This document shows positions 1 to 15,000 of a stretch of DNA of 64,000 bases, one piece after another. The stretch spans positions 19,147,716 through 19,211,715 of the forward strand of contig VZDJ01000116.1 of assembly GCA_008694505.1 (NCBI GenBank), written 5' to 3'. Under the pieces are notes generated by a model. It saw only the letters and a list, made by a program, of their open reading frames with translations, did not search any database and was not told the DNA's origin. This stretch comes from Cyanoderma ruficeps (lineage: Eukaryota; Chordata; Aves; Passeriformes; Timaliidae). Within the stretch, counting starts at the first letter, position 1. Every line of letters starts with the position of its first letter. Both the position numbers and the translations under genes were made by a program.

Positions 1-3000
1 AGAGCTGCAAGAAGAGAAGACAGCATCAAAGAATCTCAGAGGTACTAGTTTAAACAGTTCTTGTTTCCTCTGCTCTAGAAGATAGTGGTATAGTTATGTT
101 CTTGCTGATTCATTATATGTCCTCAGAGGAAGACAATTTTTGATTTATCGAGGGGTTTGGTTACTGAACTCTGAGACTTCCAGGGTTATAAAATGTGATC
201 TTACAATGAAATTTGAGTGATTTAAAGAGTTACTGTCCCTCAGCAGAGTCAAGGTAAAGGATTTTTGCTGGAGCAACCTTGTCTTAACTCAGCATGAAGT
301 CAAACAGGTTCCTGTGCTGGCTAATTAGCACCTGTGTGATGTTTAGCCAACTTTGCTTTGTGTTTTCCAAACTGATCAGCCAAACACTGGTGGTCTCCAA
401 AGTGCAGTAACTGCTTGTAGATTCCTGCTGATCATTTAAATGAGTTTGTCAGTTTGATGTGGCTGCTTCTTGGTAACTCAGGGTGGCAGAGCTGAGAATA
501 GTCCCTTGAGTTCAAGTTTGGAAAGTGGTATATCAGCTGAACATTAGGTGTGTGCAAAAAATTGTGAGAGTGCTGTTCACTCTGGAATGTGACAGGTGGT
601 GCAGTAGTGTCCTGTACTGCCACTTCCTAGGGACTACAACCTCAAACATATTTGCAGTAAAATAAGAAAAGAAGAAATTTGTTTTGTTTGGGGAGTTTGG
701 TGACTGGGAATCCTAAAAGCTGGATTTTATTGTCTACTTTTATTGCTGTTTAACTGATGCTTTGAGGAAAGTTAGAAAACCTTAGTGTTTTAGGAAGCAT
801 TCTGTTGCCATCTTGGGAGTGTTCGATATTTCATCTTCTCTTTATTTTTGGCTGTGAAGATGTCTCCATAAGAATGAGATTTCTTGCTTATGAGTCTACC
901 TCCTTGCTCCAACTGTGGCCAGCTTAATCTCAGCTGTAAACAGCCCGAAGACTTGTTTCTTCAGGCTTTGTGAGAATAAACATGATTAATAAAAGAGAGA
1001 TAAACATGAGATTGAAAAAGCTTTCCGGGGAATGCACTGGTATCCTTTATGGTGCTGTTAATACTAATTTTGCAAAAGGGATATTTCTGCATTAGTGTGT
1101 GAAAGTCTGAGCTCTGAGGAAACCCTGCCTTTAAGCTGCATAAGGACTTGCAGTACCTTCATTTCCCAGGTTAGAGGTTGCACAGAGTTGATGTGACTCT
1201 TTCATGCTTTGAACATTCTTGAGTTTTGCAAAGTTAATGGAGATCCTGCCTGGCGAGCTCGGCATGTTGAAAGCCTTAATAGTTGAAGCTCTGAAGACTC
1301 AGCTGCATCCTGCACTTTGCATTGTGCCATATGATGGTTGATTTCTCCTGGCAGCTGGCCGAGCACCGGGAGCTTACGTTTCAGCAGAAGGCTCGCTGAA
1401 TGAATGTGCTTCTGCAAAACACATTCAGTTGGTGTCTTTTCTGGGGGAAATCTGTCAGAAACTTCTGAGCAGCTGTAGTTGCAGCTTGCACGTGGGGTAG
1501 GGATTGCCTGGTGGTAGGAGTGGGTGAAAAGGAGGCGATCACATCCTATCTGTTGTGTGTTTCCATAGTAGTGGTGGTTGAATCCCAAAGCGTTGAATTC
1601 CTCTGTGCCAAACCATTGATATTGACAGGAGCCTTGTTAACCTTGACACTTGGTGGAATTAGTGATGTGTAGAAACTTAATGAGATGATTATTCGATGAT
1701 TATTCAGTCCTGTAGATTGCTTGAGATTGCAGTGATTCTACTGACTGCTACAGCCAGCAGGTTCCCACTTGGCTCTCGTGTCCAAGAACATCTGATTCCC
1801 CTTTGCTTGCACCAGTGCATTTAGGAGTAAGTGATACTTAGATGTGCTTTACTCAGCATTATGAGCTAAGACTGTCACCCTGTGGTCCTTCAGTTTCCTA
1901 AAGGGGACCCATCTTGTCCTATTCCCTAAGGTTCACACTCATCCCAGCTGCAATAAGCTACAGATGTTTTATTCTGATGAACTGTCAACAAGAAATATCA
2001 CTGACATGTTTAATACCAGCAAGAGATGGAAAATGGAGATGAAAATAAAATATTTTCAGGAAGCTTTTAGCAATTTTCTTGTTATCCTAAATGTTGATCT
2101 TGACTGCACAGAAATGATAGCATGTACTGAGACACCTTTTGCTACATGGGGAAAAGTAGAAATGACCTGTCTGCTGGGTGAATCAGGGAGAAAGGCCTGA
2201 ATCCTGGAGGCTAACAGGAGATTTTAGTTTCCAGAGTCATAAGGTGTTGGGTCAATTGGCTGTTGAAAGATTGGCTGCTGTTTAAGCAACAGATCTGCGC
2301 AGAGTTCTTTAGAGACTTATCAAAATCCTTCCTAAAGAGAGGTGGACAAAACCTGAAACTGTTGTTTATGTTGCTGTTGGAGGTTGTTTGGTTTGTTGTA
2401 GCGGTTTGGTTTTTTTTTGGCCTGGTACAAGACACACATGAGTGTGGACGTGCACACACATGTGGAGTCCTTGGAACCCAGGGCCCTCTGCTTGGAGTGA
2501 TGGAGCAGATGCCAAAGCCCAAGTGGAAAAGTAGTTCTGGGCACCCGTTAGTCACCTCCTAATCCTGTGCCCTGTGCTTTATTGATTCTCTCCTTTGGTG
2601 CTGGTTGAAGGGAGGGGATTTTATGGAAGAGCTCAGTTCCTCCTCTGGGTCTCTGAAGCAGCGGGAGCTCAGGAACATATTCCTGGGCACATGCTGGCTG
2701 GAGGCTTGAACTGGTGGTCCTGGCTCTTCATTTACCCAGTTGAGTTACATTCTTTAGAGTGGGGATATGTCTCTGGGGCTGTGTCATTCCTGTCTGATGG
2801 AGTAATAGCAGAAAATGAGATCCCTGCAAGCACTTTGTATTGTTGGTGAGTGCCTTTTCAAGGAGGTGGTGACTCCCTGCCCTGTCCCATTCTTCCACAG
2901 CCTTTCATGCACACTCTAATCCTTAGGAAGATGGTAAGGCATGAGGGAAACTGATTAAATTCCTGCCAGATGGGGAGGTTGTTTCTCCCAGAAAACCGTG

Positions 3001-6000
3001 CAGAGTCTTGCAGCCTCTGCCTCTCCACATGATATCCAAAGCCTTGAGGGAATGGACGCTTCCATTGGTGTGGATAGCATTGTATGATTTCTTATGCACT
3101 GAACCTGGAACAGAAGCAGCCAGGAACCCAACTAGTTCATGAAGGTTTTGTGAACACTTGTTTCTCTTGCTGTTGTGCTGTTATATGCAGTCAGGAGCAG
3201 GTATTGCCTCCTACTCAGCTTCCTCCTTTGGAAAAAGAATAAATGCAAATGAATTATGTTTCCTTGCTGCTCAGGGAAGTTGAGTGTTTCGGTGATGAAA
3301 CATCAGCCATGTATGATCTTGGAACTTCTGATTTTTAAGCTGTATCATTTCAAAAAAAGAAAGACACCTGTGGGAATCTATGGTTTGCAATTCTCCTTAC
3401 TGTGAAGAGGTTATAACTTTTTTCCTCTTTGTATTGTTTGCAGTTGATTTTTTTAGCCAGGCAGGGAGGATTTTCTGTGAGTTGTTATTTTTTTTACCAT
3501 TTTTTTTCTTCTCATTAAAAAGAAGCTCTTCTTCTGCAGGGCAGAAAGGACTTTAAAAAACTGGATTGATAAATCTACACTGATTTCACCAACCATTCAT
3601 TATTCCCATGGGTTTGAGTTATTTGCTGTTTCTTACTTCTTTTTCTTAAATTCTTTGACCAATTCTACTAAAATTATTTTGGAGAAGAAAGTGAAGAAAT
3701 TAAAGTTTCTTTGAAATGCCATAGCTCTTCTGGTGGGTTTTTTTTGTGTGATTTCTTTTTCTTTTTGTGTGTGCTTTATTTATGGTTGTTTTCTTAAAAA
3801 TAATATTTAACAAAGGTGTTCTTTTGTATCCAGTTGTGGGGAACCACTTTAGTTTTTCACGTCTGGAATAAGAACAAAATGTTTCGATCAAAAGGGCAGA
3901 GAAATGTTTGCTTTTGGTCAAAGAAATATGCTGTTAGAAAGATGTTTGGAAGGAAAATGATTGACAAAGCTCTAATATTTAGGTACTGAAATGTTTCAAA
4001 GTGCTTCCTGAGCTTTATAGCTCCTCCCATTTATTGATAACTTGAACTTTGTCTAACCTTAGCTCTTCCAGCAGCTTGTCTCGCAGTACATTCCATGTTG
4101 AATCCCTTTCAGAAATCCTTCACATATAACTTAGGTTTGGGCAAATATATTTGTAAAGCATTACAGCAAAGAACCTGAAAGCAGAATGAATAGTGCTGTC
4201 CCATTTTCATTCCTTTATATTTGGCAGCATCTCCAAGCCATGTATTTACTAAGCTTCAGCAAAACTTGGATTATTTGAATCCAGTGTTTATCTGGGAGGT
4301 TTTTTTGTCATGGGCTGGATTTTAGTTCTGTTGGTTTCAAGGTGGCAACACGACAGTAATAGCATTTCCATCCTGCAGAATAGTGCATTCAGGAGTATTA
4401 CCATCAATTTCGTAGAAGGCTGCATGACAGGAACATTTCTTAAATGGAGAAGTTAAAAGATTGTAGCCACCCTGCGATTCCATCTGACTGTCTGTTTATG
4501 TGCTGCCAGCTGAGGCTGCTGTGTTTGGCTGTGCTGCAGCCTGTTCCCATGGCCTCCCCTGGGCCAGCACTGCCAAGAAGCTGATCCATCAGGTGGGGGG
4601 CTCAAAGACTCCAAGCTTGTCTGTGCAGTTTTCAGCTATCTTTTCCTCCCCCAGAACTCATCACCCGTTTTATCAGGGCTGGCACAAGGTTTGCTGTGGG
4701 AATGAACAGCTGGGGGTGGCCAAGTGGCATATGACTAGTGTTTCTGGCAGCAGCTTGGGTCTGTGTGCATCAGAGTGGTTGCATAACCAGCCCTTGGTTT
4801 ATTTCTGCACTGACCAGCCATTTGGGCTGTCTAGTTATGGTGTACCTACATTTCAAAACTTATTCTCCCAGACAGGGAGAATAAGCCTTTATAGATCTAT
4901 GTAACCTATAGATGTAATGCTTTTTCAACCAAAGCATCTCTGGATGAGATTGCCCTGGTGTTACTCCACTGACTCGGGGAATGCTCTGTAGCCAAGAGCT
5001 GATGGGAATGGAGAAATGAGGAAAAGAAAACTGTTCCTGACAATTCAGGTCTCATTGGAGGCTGGAAGGATTGGAGTCTTTCAGGCTAAAATGCTCCTGC
5101 ATTGTGTTCTGTGTTTATTTGAAGTTTGGGGCACTCATGAAAATCGTTTTAAAGTCATTTTGAGGTAATTACTTGAATTTCTGGTCATCACAGGTGGTTT
5201 TTTACATTACTCAGCCTGCCTGTCATGATCCAGCACAGACTGTAAGGAAGACACTTGGGAGTTTGAGGGTAACAATTTAACAGCTGTGCTGGTCAGAGCT
5301 GGTTAAGTGCAGATCAGCTCTTTAGATTTCACTAACTGTTGCTCTGGGCTTATACGACTGCTTGGTGGCTGCAGATTTGCTTCTGCTTCTACTTTTTTAA
5401 CATATGTGATGGGGCTGATGAGTTTCCTGTTGGATTTTTACGCCTCTTCAGGTATTTTTTGGCTCTCCCAGCCTCATGAGGATCTACTTCCCGACCTTTC
5501 ATAGGCAGAAGCGTTATATGATTACTGTTATTCTAGCTGGACTTGGAACCACGTCCTAGTCCTACTTAGAGCTGTAGGGCTGTCTGGTGGGGAAGCTTAG
5601 TCCAAAAAGGTGTAAATATTCTTCCCTCCTGTGTGTCAATAACTATAAAGACCTTTCCAGACTGACTAAATGTTCTGTATTTCAAGCAGCGCTGTGGAAA
5701 TGGATCCACTTGGCATTATGCATTAGTTGGTCTATTAACAGACGTGGGCTATTGAATGCTGACTGCATTTCCTGCCCGTGAATCATGGGGGCCTTTAGCT
5801 CACTGCTTTGTTACTCATTTGGGATTTACGGGTTGGTTATAAATATGGGGTCCAGTACTAGATGGATGGGTGAGTCTCCTAGGAGATGGGTGCCTGTGCT
5901 GGCATGCAGAGAGGGATTATTGAAAAGCTTTATTTTACTTTCATCCTGCGGGGAGATGTGGCCTGACTCTGATGTGGCTGCAAGTAGTCACAAAACCTAC

Positions 6001-9000
6001 GTGCTTTATCCTGAGGCAGGTAATATTCTTGGCAGAACTGGGGTCAGCGACTGGAAGCTTTAGGAAGTTAGTTAATTAAAACACTTCCTGTACAAACTGT
6101 TTGACAACAGACTGTCTACCAATGAATGAACTGTGTAGCACTAAACACGACTAAAAATTAAAGAAAAAACCTTTACCTTCCTGCACACACATCCATCCTT
6201 ACATGGACGGGTTGATAAAAACCCTACGAGAAAATGAAGGTCATAAGGGTACATTTGGAAGTCAGGCTTAATTTTGCTCAACTGTGTTAACAAAACTGAT
6301 TGTAATAATCTACTTCATGATTTGGGTTTGTGTTTCTTTTAAGAAGACTTGGGTTTCTTCTAAGGAGGCTTGGTTTAGGCAGGATTAGATATAAAAAGGC
6401 TCAGAAATATGGTGTGGGGGGTTATGATGTTAAAATTCTTGGAGTGGCAAAACTGTTTTACGAGACTCCTGAGCTTTTTGAAATCTTCATCTCTGGGTGT
6501 TCATCTCAGTTGAGTTAATGTCACTGTTTGTGGGACTGTGGTTGTCACGAATTGGTGACAATCAAAAGATCAAAAGCAAAACTTAAAAGGAGGGGAGGAC
6601 GAGTGGAACCTAAGTCTGAACTTGATACCAGGAATGTCTGTGGAGATGTAAGTTACCTAGAAGAGGGTGGGACAGAACACAGTGAGAATCTCTTGAGTGG
6701 GATTTGCAGCCAGAGGGATTTCAAGGTGTAATTGTGCCCTTATGCATCCCCAAAGCATTAGTGCTGCAGAGCAGCTGTGCTTCTGTCAGGGGTCAGTGTG
6801 GTTGTGTGACCTGGAAGTGGGAAGAGAGAAACAGCAAATGTGTAGTTGTCACCTGTCTTTGTTTGAATCAATATATTCTGTTTGAACCTTCTGAAATACT
6901 GCTCCCTGCTCTGAGGGAGGTGCTTGGAGCAGTTTTGGGTTCAGGTAGGCAGGAGGCTTGCGGGTTTGATATGAGGGCTGCAGGAGCCTCTGCCTTTTCT
7001 GTGCTGCTGGGACTGTCCTGGTCCTTGCCTCTGGTGAAACAAATGGAGGGATGTGAGCTTAAGGAGCAGAAGTGGTGGTGTGACTTGGTGGCAGGGAAAA
7101 GCACATGAACAAAAGACTTCCTTAAAGGGCAGGAGATTAATTGTTTTTTGATTTTTTTGTCTTTGTGGAGAGGTGTTGGGGGTGATCTCCCCTAATCATT
7201 AGGGAGGAACTGGGGATATGAGGTGTTTCAGCAGCTGCAGGAGCAAAGGAAGGACTGGCTGTGCTCTCTGAGCTGACCAAGTTCTTAGGCTTTCCCATAT
7301 CCTTTCTTAATTAATAGTGATTTTGAGGACATTGGTAAATAGGAATCGGCAATTCTGTTTTTCCAATGGTGTTGAGTGCTGGGAGGGATATGGATCAGTG
7401 TGAGTTTTCCCTGAGGAACCTGCAGTGGGGCTGGAACCTAGGAGTGCTCAGGAAAGCGTCCTCTGTTGTTGAAGCTAAGGCAGCTTCATTCCTGAGGCAC
7501 TAGATTTCTTTCTGGTATATCTTTCTGTGTATCTCCAGAGTGGTGATATACGTTGCAGTAACTCTTGTTAAAGTCAGAGACACCTTTAATAGAGATTCAA
7601 ATTGCTCAACTGTGACATATAAACTGCAACAGCAGCCCACAATAGATATGTTTATGTGACTAGAGCCATCTGACTAATTCATAGCAATTAACTTATTTTG
7701 TAAATTGAACATGTTTTTCTACTTGCATGTTGTTCATTGGCAATTTGGGATTTTTTCAGGTTTACTCATTCTTCAAAATTATCTCCTATGTATCTCCTGT
7801 GACTCATTCTTTGTCCATGGCTGACTCATGAACTCCTTCATACAAGCATTTGGTGTGCCAGTTAATTTGAATTAGCTTCATAGGTCATTTGGCATTGGTT
7901 TGCTGTCCAGTCGGAAAAGTTCAAATGTTGGGTTTGAGGTCCTTGAGCAGAGGTCAGATCAATTGGACAGAACTGTGCTCCAATATTTGTATAAATTTTC
8001 TCTTTCTGTGAACCTTTAGAAAGAAGTGTGCTCATTGAAAGTGTTTTAAGAAAGGTTACATCAAAGATGCTGGAGTAAGACCAGGGCCAGATTGTAAGTT
8101 GTCTGGGGAGGTAGAATAATACTGCTGAAGTAAATCTTTAGCAGTCCGTTGTGGTAGGTTTTCTGATGGCTCATCAAGGTTGGTAGAAACTGTTCTTCAG
8201 CAACAGCTTATTCAACCTTCCCTTTTGCTGCCTGAGCAGGTTTGACTGTCGGCACAGGCATGGGATGGGATGCTGTCAAGTTACACTGTTGTTTTCACTT
8301 GGTGCCTCTCATCTGAATGAGGTACATCCTCTCTCTGTGCTGCTGCTGAGCTCTGAAGAGACAGGCACCAGTGTTAGCTAGAGCCAGGAGCTTCTCTGTC
8401 ATCCTTCCCTCAGTGTGGGGTTATGTCTGTGCAGAGAGCAGGAGTGGATGTGTGCCATCTTCCCATTTCCTCCTCACTCTGCCTGGCAGTCTCTCTGAAG
8501 GAGATGCTGTCATCTGCAAACCCAGCACTGGTTGGGTTTCACATCCTGGCACATTAATTTGAAAGTTATTTCAATCTCTGGATATGCCTGTGGGGCTCAG
8601 GAACACTATTTATTTTTGCTGTAATGAGTGTGTCCTCTGGCAGAGGGGCAGAACAAGCAGCTCAGAGAACGGAATGTGTAAGAGCTGCAGAAATGGTTCC
8701 AGCTCTTCTCTCAGTGCCCATTTACTCATTTGTGGTCTGTTTAACTGATGCATAAGCTGACTGTGGGATAGGTCACCCACACCTCAGCAATTACAGCATC
8801 CCAGCTGAAGAGTCTTTAGTCAATACACTTGATTCTATTTGTGTTTGGTATTGGCAAAAATGTTTCTTGGCCTCTGAACCTGCTGAAGGTCTTGCTGGGG
8901 TTGTGCCTTGTCATGGCCCCGCCTGGCAGAGCCTTGCTGATGGATGTTTGGAAGCAATTGTGTCTTGTGGAGAGGGAGGTAGGTGATAATGGCTAAACCA

Positions 9001-12000
9001 ACTGTGTTAGTGAAAATGAAATCCTCCCTGCTTGCAAACAGATCTGAAATACTTTTGTCGGTGTACTCTGGAATTGTAAGAGTGAGCCCATTTCCAAAAT
9101 GACATGCAGTGCAGATGGCTTAGCATGGAGAACAGGCTCATCCTTGCCCTGTGTTATAGGCTGACCTTGCCTGGATCTCCAAGTTGCTTCCTGTGGCTTG
9201 CGTGTTTTCCCCTTCATGAGTCTCGTCTGTCATGGATTCCTAATGCTGTGGGAGCAGTCTGGCAGGCAGAGGTTGGTTAAGCTATGTCAGAGCTTTTTAT
9301 TATTGAAAGCACGTTCAGTCTGTGGATGTTAGTCAAAGGTAAATTAGAATGCAATTGACATATGCATATAACATGCATATTAATTTTAAATGTGTTTATT
9401 GCAATTAGTACTATTAAAATGAATGCCAGAGGAAACAGGGAATGATTAACCGCACATAAGCTTTGTTGTAATTTGTTTAAAAAGTTCAAATTTAGAATGA
9501 GACAATCAAAATGTTGCTGGTTGATCGGGGGGAAGACAGAGGGGGATGTGTTTGAGTGTAGTTTCCCTGTGAGTTCATACGGAGCCTTTGCCACTCTCCT
9601 CTGGCTTGCCCAGGTGACTCCTCTGCTGTCTCTCTTGTTCCTGATTAAGGCTTTAGGTTTGGAACTGAAAGATTTGTGGTGCAGAAGCTCTTCTCCTTCT
9701 TTGTGATACTCTCTGACTGTCATTTGCTCAGTCTTTTGCTTTTGTTTTAGAGGGTCTTTGTGGGGCTGGTTGGAGAAGCCTCAGGAGTGTCCCACCAAGC
9801 CAAGCAGAGCCTTGTGTTCAGAAGAACCCCAGAGGATTAAGTCCTCCCTGGTCATATGTGAAATTAGGGTCTCTGTAGGCAATACATGGCTGTGATCTCA
9901 TGTAGCAGGGCAAGAGGAGGCTGAAATGTTTGAAGTTTAGACTGTGTCTGTTGGAACTGTTGATTGGAGTGTTCTGCTGGAAGTGAGGAGTCATCTCTGG
10001 TATCCCAGTAATTACCTACCCAGACCTTGTGCTACTTATGCTAAAAACTTTGCTTTCTCTCATGCAACTGGTGTTCCCCAGTGGGTGCTGTTCCAGAATA
10101 ATAGATATGTGAGGCTTCCAGAGATGTGCTGAACAGAGCAGGGGCTTAGCCGGTGGGTGAAGTCCTGGAAAAGGATCAGGAGACACTGGATAGGATCAGG
10201 TGTGATTTCTGTCCCTGGGAATCTATTTGGACTGTGATGTTTACTATGTCTTCTGCAAATGCCAAAAGGGGTTGTTTCATCCCTTCTGTACCCTGTGTGT
10301 CTCACTTAACCCTAGGGATTAGGCGAAGAAAAGCCAAAGAGCTGAAGTAGAGATCTAGCAGGAACTTGCCTCAGACAAGTGCTGTGGGTGACTCACTGCA
10401 TCCCTCCTCCTCTCTGCCAGCCTCTGCTGCCTACATAGATTCAGTTCTGCTGATGTATTCTCATCCTGGTACACTGAATTCATGGCGGAGATTGTTCTAG
10501 TCCACCAGGTTAATAATAAATACACTAATAAAGCTCGTCACCTCTTCAGCATTTTTATATAAGTATAAATCTGTAAGTAGAGCAGGTTTTGTTTTGTTCC
10601 ATGAACAAAGAACAGATATGAGAGTAGAAATGAAAGAGGCTGCATATTAGAGCCTTGGCTGCTATGCAGAAGTAGGGTTGCAGTACAGCTGTGGCCCCTA
10701 CTCTTTAAGTGACATAGCTTTGATGTTTCCTCCTTCTTTCATCAAGAACAGCTTCTGGTTTCTATGAAGACTGATTCTGTGTTTCTGGGTGTGCATGTCC
10801 TGTGCAGAGACCTAGTTATAGGAGAACTGGGAGCTGCCTGTCTATGTTGATACTGTTACAGAGAGATCATAGAGGAGTGATACAGAAAACATTTTTTTTT
10901 ACACAGATACACACCTGACCTACAGCAGACAAAATGCTTTTGGTACATGAGCTTATGCCCCTGCAAAGTGTTCTGCACATGTGGAGACTGAACCAGCTCT
11001 AGGGGTTTCTCTGCTGTACCCTTTCAGATAATGCAGCCACATCCCAAATAAAATGACCAGGCCTGTCCTCTTTCTGCTTCTCACCTCTGTAAAAGCTGTG
11101 CCAATCTCTGCGCAACTCTAAAGAAATGATGGATAAGCACATTTTTCTGCTTAGTTCTTCTGTCTGAAGGATGACTGAAAGACAGCTTGGAAGAAGGGTG
11201 TATTTTCTTTCGTGTGCCTGTTTGTTTTCATAAACAGATCATAGCCCTTCAAAAATGGTGGCAAAGTAATGAACAAATTGAGAGAAGTCCTAAGAAACCA
11301 CCCATGGACTGTGTCTTGGGTAAAGGGCCTTGGAATCTCATCCTGCAGTTTAATTAATCCGAGATCTTGGTGTTTGGTATTAGTTGGAGCTTCAGAAATG
11401 CTCTTTGTTTTCTCTACAACCTGCTGAAAGGAAAAGGCTGATATGTTTGGAGAAGAAATGTTTCAACTAACCCCTCTCTACAGATTTCGAAGGTGGACAT
11501 GTTCTTCAGGGTTTGCCAACTTGGTATCCCCTGTGATAGAAGCCAGAGGTTTATTCTGATTTCTGTTTCTGTTGCAGAATGGTTAAGCTTTATTTGCAGT
11601 CTAAAAGCAGTGACAGCATGTGGCTTCATTAGAGCCTGCTGTTCTTGATTACATGACGGCATGTCCCTGTCTCTGTTCTGGTCACAAGCTGTGATACCTT
11701 TGGCTTTGCTGGGGGGCAGCTGGTGGGGAATACATTTTGCTTCTAGGACAGTGTAAATAGTTTTGTGGCCAGCACTGTGGCTGTATGAACTTAATGGCTG
11801 TCCTAGTTTTGGAAGACATTCATGTATAATGGCCAGCCTTCCAGACATTGGCCACCAATAATGACAACTCATGTAGGAAAAAACAATATGTAGGAAATCC
11901 ATTTGATAATGACTGCATGATGCTGTTGCAAAACATCACTTTCCCAAATAACATTTGTCTGCTTGTTACCCATAATTTTCCTTCAACATCCCGGGAGATC

Positions 12001-15000
12001 TGCTCTCTTCATCCTGGGGCTTGCTTGGCATATTCATTTTCCAGGGGAAAACAGAGGTCATTCAATGCAAGACCCCTGAACCAATTTTTCACAAACTGCT
12101 GAAGACACTGCCTATGAGTCATGGGTAAGCAGCTGTAAATCTGCTGGCTTTTTGAGATTTTTGGAGAAGAGGCAATTGGGAAGAGGCAGTTGTAGGTGTG
12201 TGCTGTTCCTTTGCTGCATTGAGCTGCCTCAGCAGCTGTGGTTGGAGCTGTGGCACTTACACCTGTGTAAATAGATGCATGTGTCCAGTTTTGAGACCTG
12301 TGTTCTGGTGCTTGAGGTTTAGGCTCTGACAGAGACTCCACAGATTGAACTGTCAAGGCTTCTGTGTGCTTCAAAATGGTCAGTGGTGGGGTCAGGGCAT
12401 GAATTATTGTCCGCAGATTCTGAGTGCTGCACAGAATCCAGGGAAGGATCTGTTGCTTTGTGAACATCAGCTTGTGTCTGGCACTTTCCCAGGGAGATAA
12501 CTTACTTTTATGCTTACAGGGTATACTAATCCTTTTGCTACTTCCTTTTTTTTTTCTTTTTTAAATTTTGTCTGAAGACACATAAGCTGATTTCAGTCAT
12601 GCTTGACAAAAAGGTAGAGGCCTTGATGTTAGAAAGCCTTTTAAGTTTCAGTTTCTAAGGTGTCCAGAGAAGGGAGAGACACCTTTGAACTGGGATGGGA
12701 GCTCCTGTCATGCTGAGGGAATCCACACGGGCACCTCAGTGGCTGGTGAACCACTCTGCACTGGGCAGCTGAGAAACAGTGGGCAGTAGACAGCAGATGT
12801 TTGCCCTGCCCTTGGCTTCTTTCTTAGCACCTTGGGGTCAGTTCTCCACTCTTAAAACTGGATGGTGAGAGCTGGTTGTGCTGGGAGCATGAAGCTTGCA
12901 GATCTCTGCCTCATTCACGGGAGTATTTTACAAGTCTGAACAGAAAGGAACCCAAGGCTGTGGGTGGAAAGCAGGCAAAACACAGCCTTGTGCTCAGGGA
13001 GTGGCTGGCACAGGGCAGAAGGTGGGTGGTGAGAATCCCAAAGAAGGGGTCTTCCAAGGAGCAGGCAGTGATGGCCCTGACACACTCGCTGTGTGTCATG
13101 GGTTGAGCCTGTGGTGGAGGTGTTGGAGCTGGGGTGTCTGCAGTGAAAGAATTCCTGCTGTTTAGGAGGTAGAGTGGCACAGCAGAGGGTGGAAGTGTTG
13201 GCTGCAGCCCCAGGAAGTGTCCATTGCTGGATTACAGATAGCTTGGAATAGAGGACAAGGTGGTGAAGTGGGAGCTCTCTGTGCTTTGAAGAACGACACA
13301 CGTCAACTTCCAGCCAGCTGTGGGCTTTATCTCACTGATGACTCACTGTGCTGCTAAAGAGGAGCTTGTAGTTTTAATCTTGGAAACAGTAACAGTGTGC
13401 TGTGTGATTCCTAATGACCAGTGCTGAACCTGGAAGTAAATTCTGCGATCTGCTTTGGTCGGATTCTTCTACTAGCATGGCTGGTAATTAGCTCAGAAAT
13501 TACTGTTGAGGTGGCAGGAAAGGGAGAAGGATAATGGTGTGACATCCAGATTCACAAAGGTTGTCTGCTTTTGTAGTCATCCAGACAACACAACAATTGT
13601 TAATGTTCACTTTGAACGTACAAACCCTGTTTTTTGTGGTTTAAAAGGGATATTGTCAGCTATTTATTTATTGCTTTTAATTTCTTTCCTGCTCTTTGCA
13701 ATATACCCCAGAGGTTCTTGAATTACATTTCTTTCCCCACCAATTTTTTGTCCTATTCTATTCCAGAAAAGACAGCAGGAATTTGTCTCCTTTTTTTTTT
13801 TCCCCTCTTTTCTTTCTTTTTGTTCTTTCCCCCTTTTTGTCAGGTTTCATGTATAGTTTCTATTGGCAATTTAACCACTTCATTGTGCTACCCCTGAGGT
13901 AGCTGCATAGGAAATAAATTTTGACTAACTGAAAGGAACTGTAGGAGAATATAATATTTTCCTTTCAAAATGAAAATGTACCGGAAATTTCTGGCTCTTT
14001 GAAAGTTGCAGTGCATCAAGTCCTGTATATCTTTAATAAGCTGGACTATAGGCAAAACAAAAATACCCTGCAATTAGGCCTGAAATTGTGTATTTAGCAA
14101 ACAATGCCTTATATGATCTAAATAAGCAAGTGCTATGCAGTGGACTTAGAAATGCAGACTCTCCCTTGCTTTGTGATTTTCATCAGTTATCAAAAGCATC
14201 AGTCCATATTGTGAGCTTGCTGCTGGGATCTTGTAATGAGAGCTGAGTATGAGCTATAGAAATGTAAATGGAGCAATCTGAACCTGCATCTTTCCTTTTC
14301 CTACTTCTGCAACTTCTGTAATGGGACTGAAGGGAAATAAATCATCTTAAAAAATCCACACCAAACATCCCATTTCACTGCTTTTCTGAAAGCTTGTTGG
14401 CTGGGTTTTGGTAAAAGCTAAATTTTCCACCAAATTTTAAACCCTTGGCAAGGATGAAGATGAGGCTTTGCAGTGGGAACACGAGTAAGGGATTTTTCTC
14501 TTGTGACAGTGCTGATGGATGCTGTTATCAGTCTAGATGGTGAGTGCTGCTAGGGTGAGCAAATGATACACTGATTTTAATATTTTATCCCAGTAGCCCA
14601 AAGAAAAATACTTCATTCAGGGGGGAAAAGAGAGAAGGAGACTCAGATTAAAATGCAAATGTGTTCACTGAGGGAAAGAAAGAATTGTGTTCAGCACTGA
14701 ACAGCCCTCTAACCTTTATGGATTTGCTTCTCTAGGCCTGGGCTTGGACATGCAGGCAGGCCATGGCAGGAGAAGCTGAGTTTGTTAGAATGGAGCTACT
14801 TGGTGGTGGCTGAACTCCAGGGCTGTCAGCCCTTTAGCTTTTTTGTTACTCATTGTGTTTCTTTGGAAAGGGGAGAAGGAGATCCATGTGTAACACCGAG
14901 GCTTCTTGTTGCAAGCAGAGCATACTGGAGGGCAGAGAAGTGGCCGTGCTGACAATATCTCCTTGCTCTTATCTGGGCAAAGGTGCAGATTGATGCACTG

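Noticed and set aside
11414..11902. 162-codon minus-strand frame
   Set aside because: No recognisable domain and no splice or promoter context. Its composition is like that of the other chance frames.
13787..13900. Possible splice acceptor after the pyrimidine tract near 13840
   Set aside because: The sequence after the AG gives no recognisable peptide and no convincing donor follows.
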